The position numbers and the translations under genes were made by a program. A DNA stretch of 64,000 bases from Allopontixanthobacter sediminis. GTDB taxonomy: Bacteria; Pseudomonadota; Alphaproteobacteria; Sphingomonadales; Sphingomonadaceae. Positions 54,726 to 64,000 of the stretch are shown piece by piece. The stretch lies in the NCBI RefSeq assembly GCF_009828115.1, contig NZ_WTYL01000001.1, forward strand, positions 248,001 through 312,000. Reading direction: 5' to 3'. The notes under the pieces are model-generated. The model had not been told where the DNA came from, made no database searches, and saw nothing but the letters and a program-made list of their open reading frames with translations. Position 1 is the stretch's first letter, and each line of letters opens with the position of its first letter.

Positions 54726-55087
54726 TGGCGGCGCGCTCACCGGGCTCCGTCGTCCCGTTTCCCGGCGGTCCAACACAGGGCCGCGTACCGCTGCAGGTGT
54801 GCTTCGAGCGCGCCGAACTCGGGCGGATCATGGATTTGTACGGCCGGATGGTCGCTGCCGGGGAATGGCGCGACTACGCGATGGACTTTACCCGCGACGT
54901 CGCGGTGTTCGACGCGTTTCGTCGCGCTGCAGAGCGCCCGCAGATGCGGGTCGAGAAACGTCCGGCGCTACGCGGCAAGCAGGGCATGTGGACACTCTAC
55001 GGCGAACACGGCCAGGTCCTGAAGCGCGGCCATGACATAGCCGGCGTCCTCGCCCCGGTAGAGCGGCGTTTGGTGAAGGCGGTTTAA
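54725..55087 (+). CDS. DUF2794 protein
   Basis: 120 residues. Core FERAELGRIMDLYGRMVAAGEWRDYAMDFTRDVAVF, VEKRPALRGKQGMWTLYGEHGQVLKRG match the alphaproteobacterial family DUF2794, which is often next to cysE. Probably a small folded cytosolic protein; no catalytic residues are obvious. Its stop overlaps, tail to tail, with the convergent DUF2157-like gene at 55084-55087. Confidence 0.9.
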   Translation: MAARSPGSVVPFPGGPTQGRVPLQVCFERAELGRIMDLYGRMVAAGEWRDYAMDFTRDVAVFDAFRRAAERPQMRVEKRPALRGKQGMWTLYGEHGQVLKRGHDIAGVLAPVERRLVKAV

Positions 55088-56223
55088 GCCGCCAGCAAAT
55101 TACCGGAAGCCGGAAGTCTGCCCCGCACGGTAACGGGGAGTTGTCCGACCACCACCTGCCGGATCGGGGTCCAGAACGCCGACAGTGTCAGCAGGGCTGA
55201 TCCGATGACCAGCGCCGTCAGGGCAACGTTGAGTTCGACCGCGCCGAACCGGTCGAACAGCGACGCGAGCGTTACCAGTACGTAGGCGAGGGCGGACACC
55301 AGCAGCGCGCGCCGGTCGATCGCCAGCGCCACCAGGCCCATCGCGACATAAACCGCGAGCACTCCCGCTGCCGCACCGACCCCGATGTCCCGTCCCTCGG
55401 TTACGCCGATCCAGTAGAACAGCGGGTGGGCGATCATCGGCGCGGCCAGAAGGTGCAGCCAGAACGCGACATCGCTGCGGCGGGTCTGACGCTCACGGTC
55501 GGTCATGTCCCACCGCATGGCGAAGGCAAAGATGGCGATACCCGACAGGAATATCAGCGGCAGGAAGATGTCCTCCGCCTCAAGGTCGGTGCTGCCAGCC
55601 AATGCCGCCACCACAAGCATGATCGCGAAAATCGCCAGCGCGCCCGCACCGGCGGCAATCGTGATCGGCACACCGAACCGCCGCCAGTGCAGCCATGCAC
55701 CGCCCGCCGCCAACAGTCCGGAGACTGACGCGAAAGCGGCAAGGATGTACTCGCCCTCGGTGCTGATGTTGTCGCTCCCGGCGATGGTCATTGTCAGCCC
55801 GAGAAAGGTAAACAGGGTGCCGAACACGAACGCGAGCAGCAGGATGATGCTCGGAAATGCCATGCGGCGTTTGCGGGTAAAGAATTCTGCCAACGGCCAG
55901 GCGGTTGCTGCGACAAGGGCGGCACCGAACATCATTTCCGCGCCCTGTCGGCGTGCGTAACCCGAATAATCGCCTAAATTACTTGTATCGACGGGGAAGG
56001 CTGCGCGTCCCAGGGCTTGCCCGATGGCGGCCACCGCGAACAGCAGGATCACCACGCCAATCGCCACGAAGATATCGTTGAAGCTGCTGACGAAGCGGAA
56101 ATGCTCTTCGTCGGACACCGGCCGTTCGCGGATATTCACCACATGAGCGCGGAGCTTGTCCGCTATTTCGGGAGGCAGCACTCCCGCGCTGACTGCGGAA
56201 TTGATTTCGTCCTGGCTGTACAT
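55084..56223 (-). CDS. DUF2157-like polytopic membrane protein
   Basis: 379 residues: a soluble N-terminal domain of about 45 residues (YSQDEINSAVSAGVLPPEIAD) that looks like the DUF2157 sensor or clamp domain, then about nine to ten membrane helices with short loops and the charged patch DMTDRERQTRRSD. Function unknown; DUF2157 proteins are common envelope proteins of alphaproteobacteria. Its 5' leader forms a strong hairpin over the Shine-Dalgarno site (see 56225-56261). ATG at 56223. Confidence 0.85.
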   Translation of the reverse strand: MYSQDEINSAVSAGVLPPEIADKLRAHVVNIRERPVSDEEHFRFVSSFNDIFVAIGVVILLFAVAAIGQALGRAAFPVDTSNLGDYSGYARRQGAEMMFGAALVAATAWPLAEFFTRKRRMAFPSIILLLAFVFGTLFTFLGLTMTIAGSDNISTEGEYILAAFASVSGLLAAGGAWLHWRRFGVPITIAAGAGALAIFAIMLVVAALAGSTDLEAEDIFLPLIFLSGIAIFAFAMRWDMTDRERQTRRSDVAFWLHLLAAPMIAHPLFYWIGVTEGRDIGVGAAAGVLAVYVAMGLVALAIDRRALLVSALAYVLVTLASLFDRFGAVELNVALTALVIGSALLTLSAFWTPIRQVVVGQLPVTVRGRLPASGNLLAA

Positions 56224-56224
56224 G

Positions 56225-56261
56225 CGGCGTATCCCCCTTCGATTTCCAGGGGGATACGCCG
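56225..56261 (-). promoter_or_regulatory. Leader hairpin masking the ribosome binding site of the DUF2157-like gene
   Basis: On the minus strand the leader has arms CGGCGTATCCCCC and GGGGGATACGCCG, a perfect 13-bp stem with an 11-base loop, ending one base before the ATG. The GGGGG of the right arm lies nine bases upstream of the start codon and is the only candidate Shine-Dalgarno element. If transcribed, the stem would block it. A TTGACT/TATCCC pair with 17-bp spacing overlaps the left arm, so the start point decides whether the hairpin forms. Confidence 0.6.
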
Positions 56262-56301
56262 AGTGTGTTAGTCAGTCAATACAGTGATTGACGGCCAGCC
56301 A

Positions 56302-57237
56302 TTATCCCCGTGCGGAAGACGGCGCACCATCGGGGCCGAGCACTTTCTGCATGGCCTTGAGGATTTCCGCGCTCTGTTCGCTGCCCGATTGCGGCGCCTT
56401 CAGGTTGGTCATGCTGCTGATGTCGTCCCACCGCGCGGCAAAGCCTTCGACCGTGCGGTCTTCTTCCTTTAGCCAGACGGCATCGTTCATCGTGACCCAG
56501 GCGGAATGGAAACCGCCCGCACCCGCGCCGACGATGGCGTTGGTGGGGGAGTCCTCGCTCACCAGGTACAGTGCGGCCGGAACGACATTGGTCGGGCTGA
56601 ACAATTCAAACGCCTGTTCCGGGAAGATGTCTTCCGTCATCCGCGTGCCGGCGACGGGGCTGAGCGAGTTACAGCGGATGTTGTACTTCGCGCCTTCGAG
56701 ATGGAGCGTCTTGGTCAGGCCGGCGAGGCCGAGCTTGGCCGCGCCGTAGTTTGCCTGGCCGAAATTGCCGAACAGGCCGGTTGAACTGGCGGTCATCAGG
56801 ATGCGGCCATAGGCCTGGTCGCGGAACAGGTCCCAGCATGCCTTGGTGGCATAGGCGGAGCCGAGCAGGTGGACGCGAACGACAAATTCGAAATCTTCCG
56901 GGCTCATCTTGGCGAAGCTCTTGTCGCGCAGGACGCCGGCGTTGTTGATCAGGATATGGACGCCGCCCCATTTCTGCTTGGCGTCGGCAACCATCTTTTC
57001 CATCTGGCCGTATTCGGTAACGGACGCGCCGTTGGCCATCGCCTCGCCGCCCATTTCCTCGATTTCGGCCACGACTTGCGCCGCTGCGTCGGAGGTGCCG
57101 GTGCCATCGCGCGATCCGCCGAGGTCGTTGACCACGACCTTGGCGCCGCGGCGGGCCAGTTCCAGTGCATATTCCTTGCCGAGACCGCCGCCGGCACCGG
57201 TTACGATTGCGACGCGATCCTTGAACGAAATCGACAT
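56302..57237 (-). CDS. SDR oxidoreductase of the MFE-2 (peroxisomal-type) group
   Basis: 311 residues. Long-form SDR: cofactor loop [22 protein letters not shown] with [24 protein letters not shown], catalytic [21 protein letters not shown] (Tyr and Lys), and a long C-terminal part including [20 protein letters not shown]. This C-terminal extension is typical of the (3R)-hydroxyacyl-CoA dehydrogenase domain of multifunctional enzyme type 2, so a role in fatty-acid or steroid-like side-chain beta-oxidation is likely. Start at 57237 from GGAGAACACC; 57249 also possible. Confidence 0.89.
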   Translation of the reverse strand: MSISFKDRVAIVTGAGGGLGKEYALELARRGAKVVVNDLGGSRDGTGTSDAAAQVVAEIEEMGGEAMANGASVTEYGQMEKMVADAKQKWGGVHILINNAGVLRDKSFAKMSPEDFEFVVRVHLLGSAYATKACWDLFRDQAYGRILMTASSTGLFGNFGQANYGAAKLGLAGLTKTLHLEGAKYNIRCNSLSPVAGTRMTEDIFPEQAFELFSPTNVVPAALYLVSEDSPTNAIVGAGAGGFHSAWVTMNDAVWLKEEDRTVEGFAARWDDISSMTNLKAPQSGSEQSAEILKAMQKVLGPDGAPSSARG

Positions 57238-57374
57238 GGTGTTCTCCATCTTGAATTACGGGCCGGTTGCCATAGTGGTGGGGCCACGGACCCGGGCGGA
57301 ATGGCACGGCTTTCAGCCACTTTCAACCGTTCTGCGCCGATCTTACAATGCCGTAACGGCAATGCGGCAGACCA

Positions 57375-57414
57375 CTGTCACAGAACAGTCTTTTAAGCGA
57401 CATAAACGCGTCAA
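57375..57414 (+). promoter_or_regulatory. Pho-box-like direct-repeat array upstream of the porin gene
   Basis: Heptamers with an 11-bp period: CTGTCAC (57375), CAGTCTT (57386), GCGACAT (57397), GCGTCAA (57408). Compared with the PhoB consensus CTGTCAT the first matches 6 of 7 and the second 5 of 7, with A-rich spacers AGAA and TTAA. It lies 20-60 bp before the OprO/P-type porin start, where PhoB would activate. Found by eye, unscored. Confidence 0.5.
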
Positions 57415-57434
57415 CGAATCGTAACGAAACCGAA

Positions 57435-58811
57435 ATGAGCCCGGATCCGATGTTAGTCACCCGCACCTTTTCGACCGTCGCCCTGGCCGCTGCGCTGGGC
57501 TGGACCATACCAGCGAACGCGCAGGCTGAACAGGGGCCGCCCGAGGCCGTACGAGCCGAAATCGCAGCCATGCGCGAACAGATGGCGGCCATGGCGCAGC
57601 AGATCGAAGCGCTGGAATCGCGACTGCAAGCTTCCGAATTCGAGGAGAAGCCTGCGGCGGAGGAACCTGGCCCCGTGGCAGTGACGCCTGCGTCCGCCCC
57701 GCCCCCGGTCGCCCGCTTGGAGAAGCCCGGCGGCTGGAGCTTCGAGCCGTTCGGACGGCTGATGATCGATGCCGGATCGGTCGATGCACCCGCAAGCATC
57801 AGCGATCCCGGGCTTGGCTTCGGCAACGAGGTGCGGCGCGCCCGGATCGGGGTGCAGGGGGATATTCCCGGCGGCTTCGACTACAAGATGGAGCTGGAGT
57901 TCACCGGCGGTGCAGTCGAAATCACCGACGCGATCCTGGGTTACGAAGCGGGAGATACAAAACTTTCCGTCGGCCAGCACAACAATTTCCAGGGTCTCGA
58001 AGAACTGACCAGCAGCCGCTTCACCAGCTTCATGGAACGCGCCGCCTTCACCGATGCCTTCGACTTCCAACGGCGGGTCGGCCTGTCCGCGTCTTACGGC
58101 AAAGGCATGGTCCTGCTGCAGGGCGGGGTGTTCACCGACAACATCGACAATCTCGATGCGGACAACAACAGCTGGGGAGCCGATGCCCGCGCGGTAGTGG
58201 CACCAAAGCTGGGCAACTTCCAACTGCACGCGGGCGGGTCGGTGCATTACCGCGACCTCAACGACGCGCAAACCACGGTTCGTTACCGCCAGCGGCCGCA
58301 AGTCCATTTCACCGATACCCGCTTCATCAACACCGGCAATATCGGCGCGGTCAGCGAACTCGGCTACGGGTTGGAACTGGCGGCGATCAATGGTCCTCTG
58401 CACCTGACGGGCGAGACATTCTGGCAGCAGGTGGACCGGCCCGGTGCCCTGACCGACCCGACGTTTTTCGGCGGCTACGCGGAAGTGGGTTACTTCCTCA
58501 CGCCCGGTGACAGCCGCGGGTACAAGGGTAACAAGTTCGACCGGGTGAAACCCAAGAACCCGGTTGGCAAGGGCGGGTTCGGCGCGGTGCAGGTCAACGC
58601 GCGCTACGATCATCTCGACCTCAGCGATGCCGGGGTCATTGGCGGGATACAGGATTCGTTCGGCGTGTCGCTGATCTGGACCCCGTCCGACTACACCCGT
58701 TTCATGCTCAATTACTGGCGTAACCAATACCGCGACGCCGCGATTCTGGCGGGAACGTCGGCGGATTACAGCGTGGACAGCTTCGGTGTCCGCGCGCAGG
58801 TCGATTTCTGA
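57435..58811 (+). CDS. Phosphate-selective porin (OprO/OprP family)
   Basis: 458 residues. Signal peptide ending about PANAQA, an N-terminal coiled coil (RAEIAAMREQMAAMAQQIEALESRLQ, residues about 35-62) that forms the periplasmic trimer stalk, a Pro/Ala-rich linker, and a barrel from FEPFGRLMIDAG through the C-terminal Phe (RAQVDF). FGNEVRRARIGVQGDIPGGFDYKMELEF is the family core. Trimeric outer-membrane channel favouring anions; the Pho-box-like array upstream supports phosphate. Confidence 0.9.
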   Translation: MSPDPMLVTRTFSTVALAAALGWTIPANAQAEQGPPEAVRAEIAAMREQMAAMAQQIEALESRLQASEFEEKPAAEEPGPVAVTPASAPPPVARLEKPGGWSFEPFGRLMIDAGSVDAPASISDPGLGFGNEVRRARIGVQGDIPGGFDYKMELEFTGGAVEITDAILGYEAGDTKLSVGQHNNFQGLEELTSSRFTSFMERAAFTDAFDFQRRVGLSASYGKGMVLLQGGVFTDNIDNLDADNNSWGADARAVVAPKLGNFQLHAGGSVHYRDLNDAQTTVRYRQRPQVHFTDTRFINTGNIGAVSELGYGLELAAINGPLHLTGETFWQQVDRPGALTDPTFFGGYAEVGYFLTPGDSRGYKGNKFDRVKPKNPVGKGGFGAVQVNARYDHLDLSDAGVIGGIQDSFGVSLIWTPSDYTRFMLNYWRNQYRDAAILAGTSADYSVDSFGVRAQVDF

Positions 58812-58818
58812 GCGGCAG

Positions 58819-59487
58819 CTATAGCGCCTTTATTGCCGGGATCAGTTCATCGAAGCCGGCGATCACGGCGTCCGCGTCCAGTTCGTGCGGCGGCATGTCG
58901 CAATAGCCATAGCCAGCCGCGATGACCGGCACGTTGGCGGCGCGGGCGGAAGCCATGTCGTAGCTGCTGTCACCCACGAACACGAAACGTCCTCCGCCGC
59001 AGCGGCCGATCGCTTCCAGGATGGGGTCGGGCTGCGGTTTTGCGCGTCCTTTGCCCAATGTGTCCCCGCCGATGATCGTCACGAACCGGTCCGCGAGGCC
59101 GAGCTGGGTGAGGATCGCGGCGGCAAAACTTTCGAATTTGTTGGTCACCACGGCCAGTCTGATATCCTGCGAGGCAAGGGTCTCGAGTGCCTCCTCCACG
59201 CCCGGGTAGGGGCACGTGTGGACGGTGTTGTTGTCCGCGTAATAGCCAAGCAGCGCCTTGTAGAGCGGGCGGAATTCCTCGTCCCCGATGCCGCCCTGAT
59301 TGTCGATCGCCCGCCGCAGCATCAGCTTCGCGCCGCCGCCGATGAGGCCTTCCACCTCGGCTACCGGAACCGGCGCGAAGCCGCCCAGCGCCAGCGCGTG
59401 GTTGACCGCTTCACCCAGATCGCGGTGGGTATCGAGCAGCGTACCGTCGAGATCGAAGCCGACAATGTCGAAGGGAATGTCATTCAT
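58819..59487 (-). CDS. gph: HAD-family phosphoglycolate phosphatase
   Basis: 222 residues. HAD motif I FDLDGTLLDTHRDLGEA, motif II VVTNK, Lys and motif III/IV GKGRAKPQPDPILEAI and VFVGDSSYDMASAR. Removes phosphate from 2-phosphoglycolate produced in DNA repair; the substrate assignment follows the cap type and length. ATG at 59487; the frame continues upstream to 59562 into the glmU leader. Convergent with the porin gene, 7 bp apart, and divergent from glmU, 77 bp apart. Confidence 0.88.
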   Translation of the reverse strand: MNDIPFDIVGFDLDGTLLDTHRDLGEAVNHALALGGFAPVPVAEVEGLIGGGAKLMLRRAIDNQGGIGDEEFRPLYKALLGYYADNNTVHTCPYPGVEEALETLASQDIRLAVVTNKFESFAAAILTQLGLADRFVTIIGGDTLGKGRAKPQPDPILEAIGRCGGGRFVFVGDSSYDMASARAANVPVIAAGYGYCDMPPHELDADAVIAGFDELIPAIKAL

Positions 59488-59564
59488 GCCCCGCCGAGTG
59501 ACGGATGCGTCTTCAAACAGCAAGCGTTTGGTGGCATTGCCGCACCCGAACACAGGAAGCATGC

Positions 59565-60950
59565 ATGACCAAACTCACCACCATCATCCTCGCCGCGGGC
59601 AAGGGCACCCGCATGAAATCGGATTTGCACAAGGTGCTGCACCCGATTGCCGGGCGTCCGATGCTCGATCATCTCATGGCCTCCGCGCAGGAATTGAACC
59701 CGGCGCAGACCGTGGTGGTGGTGGGCGCGGGGCGGGACCAGTTGGAGCGTGCGTTGGGCGAGCGGGCGGAAACCTGTCTGCAGGAACCGCAGCTTGGCAC
59801 CGGCCATGCGGTGCAGCAGGCGCAGGGCGCACTTCGCGATCTCGAAGGCGATGTGCTGATCCTGTATGGCGACGTGCCGTTCGTGCGCGCCGCGACCATG
59901 CGCCGGATGCTGGAGCGGCTGCACGCGGAGGACGCCCCCGCGGTGGTGGTGCTGGGCTTTGAGCCGGACGACGCGCTGCAATATGGCCGGGTGATCGCCG
60001 ACGATGCCGGGCGGATCGACCGGATGGTCGAATACAAGGACGCCAGCGAGGAAGAACGCGCGTGCCGGCTGTGCAATTCGGGGCTGATGGCTGCGCGGGC
60101 GGCGGATATGTTCGACCTGCTCGCCCGGGTCGGCAACGACAACGCGCAGGCCGAATATTACCTCGTCGATGTCGTCAATGTCGCCAACGGGGACGGGCGC
60201 ACCAGCGCGGTGGTCAAGACCGATGATCCGCGCGAAGTCGCCGGGATCAACAGCCGCGCCGAACTGGCGGAGGCGGAACGCCAATGGCAGGATTTCCGCC
60301 GCGAGGAAGCGATGGCGGACGGGGTCTCTCTCAAAGCACCCGAGACCGTCTTTTTCAGCTGGGATACTCGGCTGGGGAGGGACGTGACCATCGAGCCGAA
60401 TGTCATTTTCGGGCCCGGCGTGACGGTGGCCGATCACGCGACGATCCGTGCCTTCAGCCATCTGGAGGGCGCCAGCGTGGGCGAACATGCGGTGGTAGGC
60501 CCTTACGCCCGCCTGCGGCCCGGGACGGTGCTGGAAGAAGGCGCCAAGGTCGGCAATTTCGTCGAGATAAAGAACGCCGTAATGGGCAAGGGCGCCAAGG
60601 CAAGCCATCTGACCTATCTCGGCGATGCGACGATCGGCGCGGAAGCGAATATCGGCGCGGGCACCATCACCTGCAATTACGATGGCTATTTCAAACACCG
60701 CACGGTGATCGGACCGCGCGCCTTCATCGGTTCGAACAGCGCGCTGATCGCTCCGGTCAAGATCGGCGCGGACGCCATCGTCGCTGCGGGCAGCGCGGTC
60801 AGCCGCGATGTCGCGGACGGCGAATTGCGGATGGTGCGGGCCGAACAATTGGTCAAGCCGGGCTGGGCAGACCGCTTCCACGATACGATGAAAAAGAAGA
60901 AGGCTGGTGAAAATCCAGCCGAGGGCGGGCCCGACGGGGGCGGGAAATAG
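59565..60950 (+). CDS. glmU: Bifunctional GlcNAc-1-P uridyltransferase / GlcN-1-P acetyltransferase
   Basis: 461 residues. N-terminal nucleotidyltransferase: LAAGKGTRMKSDLHKVLHPIAG with the Lys/Arg pair and GTGHAVQQA, LYGDVPF. C-terminal left-handed beta-helix with hexapeptide repeats from FSWDTRLGRDVTIEPNVIFG to ALIAPVKIGADAIVAAG, ending in a Lys/Gly-rich tail. Makes UDP-GlcNAc for peptidoglycan and outer-membrane glycolipid. ATG at 59565; the frame is open upstream to 59505. Followed two bases later by a lipoprotein gene. Confidence 0.96.
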   Translation: MTKLTTIILAAGKGTRMKSDLHKVLHPIAGRPMLDHLMASAQELNPAQTVVVVGAGRDQLERALGERAETCLQEPQLGTGHAVQQAQGALRDLEGDVLILYGDVPFVRAATMRRMLERLHAEDAPAVVVLGFEPDDALQYGRVIADDAGRIDRMVEYKDASEEERACRLCNSGLMAARAADMFDLLARVGNDNAQAEYYLVDVVNVANGDGRTSAVVKTDDPREVAGINSRAELAEAERQWQDFRREEAMADGVSLKAPETVFFSWDTRLGRDVTIEPNVIFGPGVTVADHATIRAFSHLEGASVGEHAVVGPYARLRPGTVLEEGAKVGNFVEIKNAVMGKGAKASHLTYLGDATIGAEANIGAGTITCNYDGYFKHRTVIGPRAFIGSNSALIAPVKIGADAIVAAGSAVSRDVADGELRMVRAEQLVKPGWADRFHDTMKKKKAGENPAEGGPDGGGK

Positions 60951-60952
60951 CA

Positions 60953-61546
60953 GTGCGATATCTGGGCCTGGCCGCACTCAGTACCCTCGCAGCCTGCAGT
61001 GCCGAGCAGCAGAACGAGGTAGTGGTCGAGACCCGGTCAGAGGAGGGGCAGACGGCGCCCCCTTCCGCAGTTGGCCCTTCGGTAGCGGCGGAACTTCCGG
61101 CGCCAGCGCGCGGCGGGGGCTGCAAGGCGGGGGAGGAAACGATTTTCTCCTGCAAGACCGCGTCTGCCAAACGGATCGCTGTATGCGCGGATCCCGGCGG
61201 AACTGTCGAATACCGGTATGGTGCAAGCGAACCGGAACTGGCCGTGGCGGGCGGACGATTCGCCTCGGTTCCGTATTCCGGCGGCGGCGAAGCGCAGATC
61301 GCGTTCGAGAACGCCGGGACGCGCTACGTGGTGTTCAGTCGGATAGTGCGGACCAATTTCGGGGCTGGAGAGCCGAATAATCCAGCGATCAGCGACGGGG
61401 TCATGGTCCTTCGGCCGAAGGAAGTTCCATTGGTGGTAGAATGCGACGACGCCGAGCCAGTGCCGGTCCAGTACGACATTGCGGAACGCTACATGAAACA
61501 GGAGAACGAATTGTTCACCGACGAAACCCAACGCGCGGATCCGTAA
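60953..61546 (+). CDS. Putative lipoprotein
   Basis: GTG start two bases after the glmU stop (probable co-transcription). 197 residues: lipobox LSTLAAC near residue 15, an acidic/Pro-rich linker, then a beta-rich domain with two disulphide-type cysteines (GCKAGEE, SCKTASA, VCADPGG) and RFASVPYSGGGEAQIAFEN, ending VVECDDAEPVPVQYD. No family name; envelope protein of unknown role. Confidence 0.8.
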   Translation: MRYLGLAALSTLAACSAEQQNEVVVETRSEEGQTAPPSAVGPSVAAELPAPARGGGCKAGEETIFSCKTASAKRIAVCADPGGTVEYRYGASEPELAVAGGRFASVPYSGGGEAQIAFENAGTRYVVFSRIVRTNFGAGEPNNPAISDGVMVLRPKEVPLVVECDDAEPVPVQYDIAERYMKQENELFTDETQRADP

Positions 61547-61557
61547 GCACCAAAGAA

Positions 61558-61581
61558 AAGGGCGGCACGATGGCCGCCCTT
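61558..61581 (-). terminator. Intrinsic terminator of the atp operon
   Basis: On the minus strand AAGGGCGGC/GCCGCCCTT (9 bp, 6-base loop) is followed by TTTTCTTTG. It lies 25-48 bp downstream of atpC. Read on the plus strand, the mirrored A-run precedes the stem, so its main role is for the atp transcript. Confidence 0.85.
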
Positions 61582-61605
61582 CCTGAATTCCTGTCGTGGC
61601 GGAGA

Positions 61606-61866
61606 CTAGTCCCCGTCGACATGCTCCGCCAGCACCGTCAGGCCGCTGTCGCCGACTTCGGCAAAGCCGCCGCGCACTTCGATCAGTTCCGGCGCGCTGC
61701 CTTCGGTCTTGTAGACCTGCACCGCACCATCGCGGATGGTGGACATGAAGGGCGCATGGCCCTCCAGCACGCCGAATTCGCCTTCGGTGCCGGGGACTAC
61801 CACCATGTGGACATCCTCGGAGCGGACCAACCGGGCAGGCGTTACGAGTTCGAAGTGAAGCGGCAT
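61606..61866 (-). CDS. atpC: F1 ATP synthase epsilon subunit
   Basis: 86 residues: only the N-terminal beta-sandwich is present ([39 protein letters not shown]), without the C-terminal helical domain that inhibits ATP hydrolysis in many bacteria. Alphaproteobacteria and mitochondria-like enzymes use the separate zeta protein instead, so this short form is expected. Last gene of the operon, followed by a terminator at 61558; the gap to atpD contains repeat elements. Confidence 0.93.
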   Translation of the reverse strand: MPLHFELVTPARLVRSEDVHMVVVPGTEGEFGVLEGHAPFMSTIRDGAVQVYKTEGSAPELIEVRGGFAEVGDSGLTVLAEHVDGD

Positions 61867-61883
61867 CGTGTTTTCCTCAAGAC

Positions 61884-61905
61884 CCCCTCCTCTTCAGAGG
61901 AGGGG
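61884..61905. repeat. Palindromic CT/GA-rich repeat, copy 2 (inverse)
   Basis: CCCCTCCTC-TTCA-GAGGAGGGG, the inverse-loop orientation of copy 1. It lies between atpC and atpD, 18 bp after the atpC start on the mRNA leader side. Not a terminator: no T-run follows. Confidence 0.6.
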
Positions 61906-61983
61906 CAGCGAGACTTGGCAGCTTGCTGGCTAGTCGCAGCCGGGTGGTGCATTGGCGCTCGCTACGCTCGCCACCACCCCCAA

Positions 61984-62007
61984 CCCCCTCCTCTGAAGAA
62001 GAGGGGG
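61984..62007. repeat. Palindromic CT/GA-rich repeat, copy 3
   Basis: CCCCCTCCTC-TGAA-GAAGAGGGGG, one mismatch in the stem, preceded by CACCACCCCC as copy 1. With copy 2 it forms an inverted pair about 78 bp apart in the atpD-atpC spacer. The spacer between them holds a further dyad GGGTGGTG/CACCACCC. Confidence 0.6.
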
Positions 62008-62017
62008 CAAAGTGAAA

Positions 62018-63499
<1,482 letters not shown>

Positions 63500-64000
63500 T
63501 TAGAGCGCTTCAGCGCCAGCGATGATCTCAATAAGTTCGGTGGTAATCGCGGCCTGGCGGCTGCGGTTGTACTGGATGGTCAGCTTGTCGATGAGCTCGC
63601 CGGCGTTGCGCGTGGCGTTGTCCATTGCGGTCATCGATGCGCCCTGTTCGGACGCGTTGTTTTCGAGCAGCGCGCCGAAGATCTGGGTCTTCAGGTAGCG
63701 CGGCAGCAATGCTTCCAGGATTTCTTCCTCGCCCGGTTCGTATTCCACCACCGCGCCGGTTTCTACCGGAGCAATGTCCGGTGCCGGAACGGGGATGATC
63801 TGCTGCTCGGTCGGTTCCTGCGTCAGCGCGGATTTGAAGCGGCTGAAGAAAAGATGCGCGACATCGAACTTGCCGGCTTCGTACATTTCGACCAGCTCTT
63901 CCGAAACGCGTTCGGCTTCGCCGTAACCCGGCTCGCGGACCTGCGTCGTGTCGAACATGGTGCCGACATTGTTCGGGAACGCGCGCTTGATTGGCGCGCG
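63500..64000 (-). CDS. atpG: F1 ATP synthase gamma subunit, C-terminal part (cut by window edge)
   Basis: The gene continues beyond position 64000 on the minus strand; only the last about 166 codons are seen. The visible part includes [65 protein letters not shown], the conserved gamma C-terminal helix. It forms the central rotor stalk. Start lies outside the window. First visible gene of atpG-D-C. Confidence 0.95.
   Translation of the reverse strand, partial: RAPIKRAFPNNVGTMFDTTQVREPGYGEAERVSEELVEMYEAGKFDVAHLFFSRFKSALTQEPTEQQIIPVPAPDIAPVETGAVVEYEPGEEEILEALLPRYLKTQIFGALLENNASEQGASMTAMDNATRNAGELIDKLTIQYNRSRQAAITTELIEIIAGAEAL

Noticed and set aside
59484-60977. Long open frame antisense to glmU
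   Set aside because: Same GC-skewed shadow effect; glmU carries all of its catalytic and hexapeptide motifs.

Overview
This is a high-GC, gene-dense chromosomal segment of an alphaproteobacterium, most probably a sphingomonad of the Erythrobacteraceae type. The evidence is a circularly permuted two-piece tmRNA gene, an HdaA-type DnaA regulator, DUF2794, a Mic60-like gene behind hemCD, the lptD-surA-pdxA-rsmA block, OprO/P-type and TonB-dependent outer-membrane proteins, and many ATGA/GTGA/TTGA stop-start overlaps. I see no insertion sequence, prophage, CRISPR array or tRNA. Both ends cut a gene: gpsA at the left, atpG at the right.

Layout. 1-8200: gpsA-tsaD diverge from hemC-hemD-Mic60-like; a UbiH-family hydroxylase, a DsbD/ScsB-type reductase and a lipoprotein follow. 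8286-18400: uvrB, a DUF3617 lipoprotein, an alpha/beta hydrolase, then a four-gene peptide-ligase/protease cluster (circularly permuted ATP-grasp, alpha-E, transglutaminase, Anbu proteasome-like peptidase), an atypical response regulator, an extensin-like lipoprotein and a VOC protein. 18400-29600: typA, a TonB receptor, DUF805, the ybbAP/tesA-like divergon, recF, and a mini-operon of two tandem ~40-residue membrane microproteins plus PspC behind a sigma-54-like promoter. 29600-34700: SDR-NUDIX-TPM-TPM-LemA operon, mscL, a small acidic lipoprotein and ssrA. 35000-41000: astB-astA-M20 hydrolase (arginine succinyltransferase pathway) and malate synthase G. 41000-50200: rsmA-pdxA-surA-lptD, pepA-DUF2256-holC, ndk. 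50200-57300: purN-purM, DUF2066-hdaA, cysE-DUF2794, a multi-spanning DUF2157-like protein whose leader folds into a hairpin over its ribosome binding site, and an MFE-2-like SDR. 57300-64000: a phosphate-porin gene behind a Pho-box-like array, gph, glmU, a lipoprotein, and atpG-D-C.

Most genes are housekeeping. The parts I would follow up are the ATP-grasp/alpha-E/transglutaminase/Anbu operon, which looks like a make-and-cut system for an unknown peptide; the sigma-54/microprotein/PspC unit; the RBS-masking hairpin at 56225-56261; the Pho-box-like repeats at 57375; the receiver-like regulator that lacks its phosphorylation pocket; and a repeat pair inside the atp operon. All functional calls come from motif recognition by eye, without database searches.
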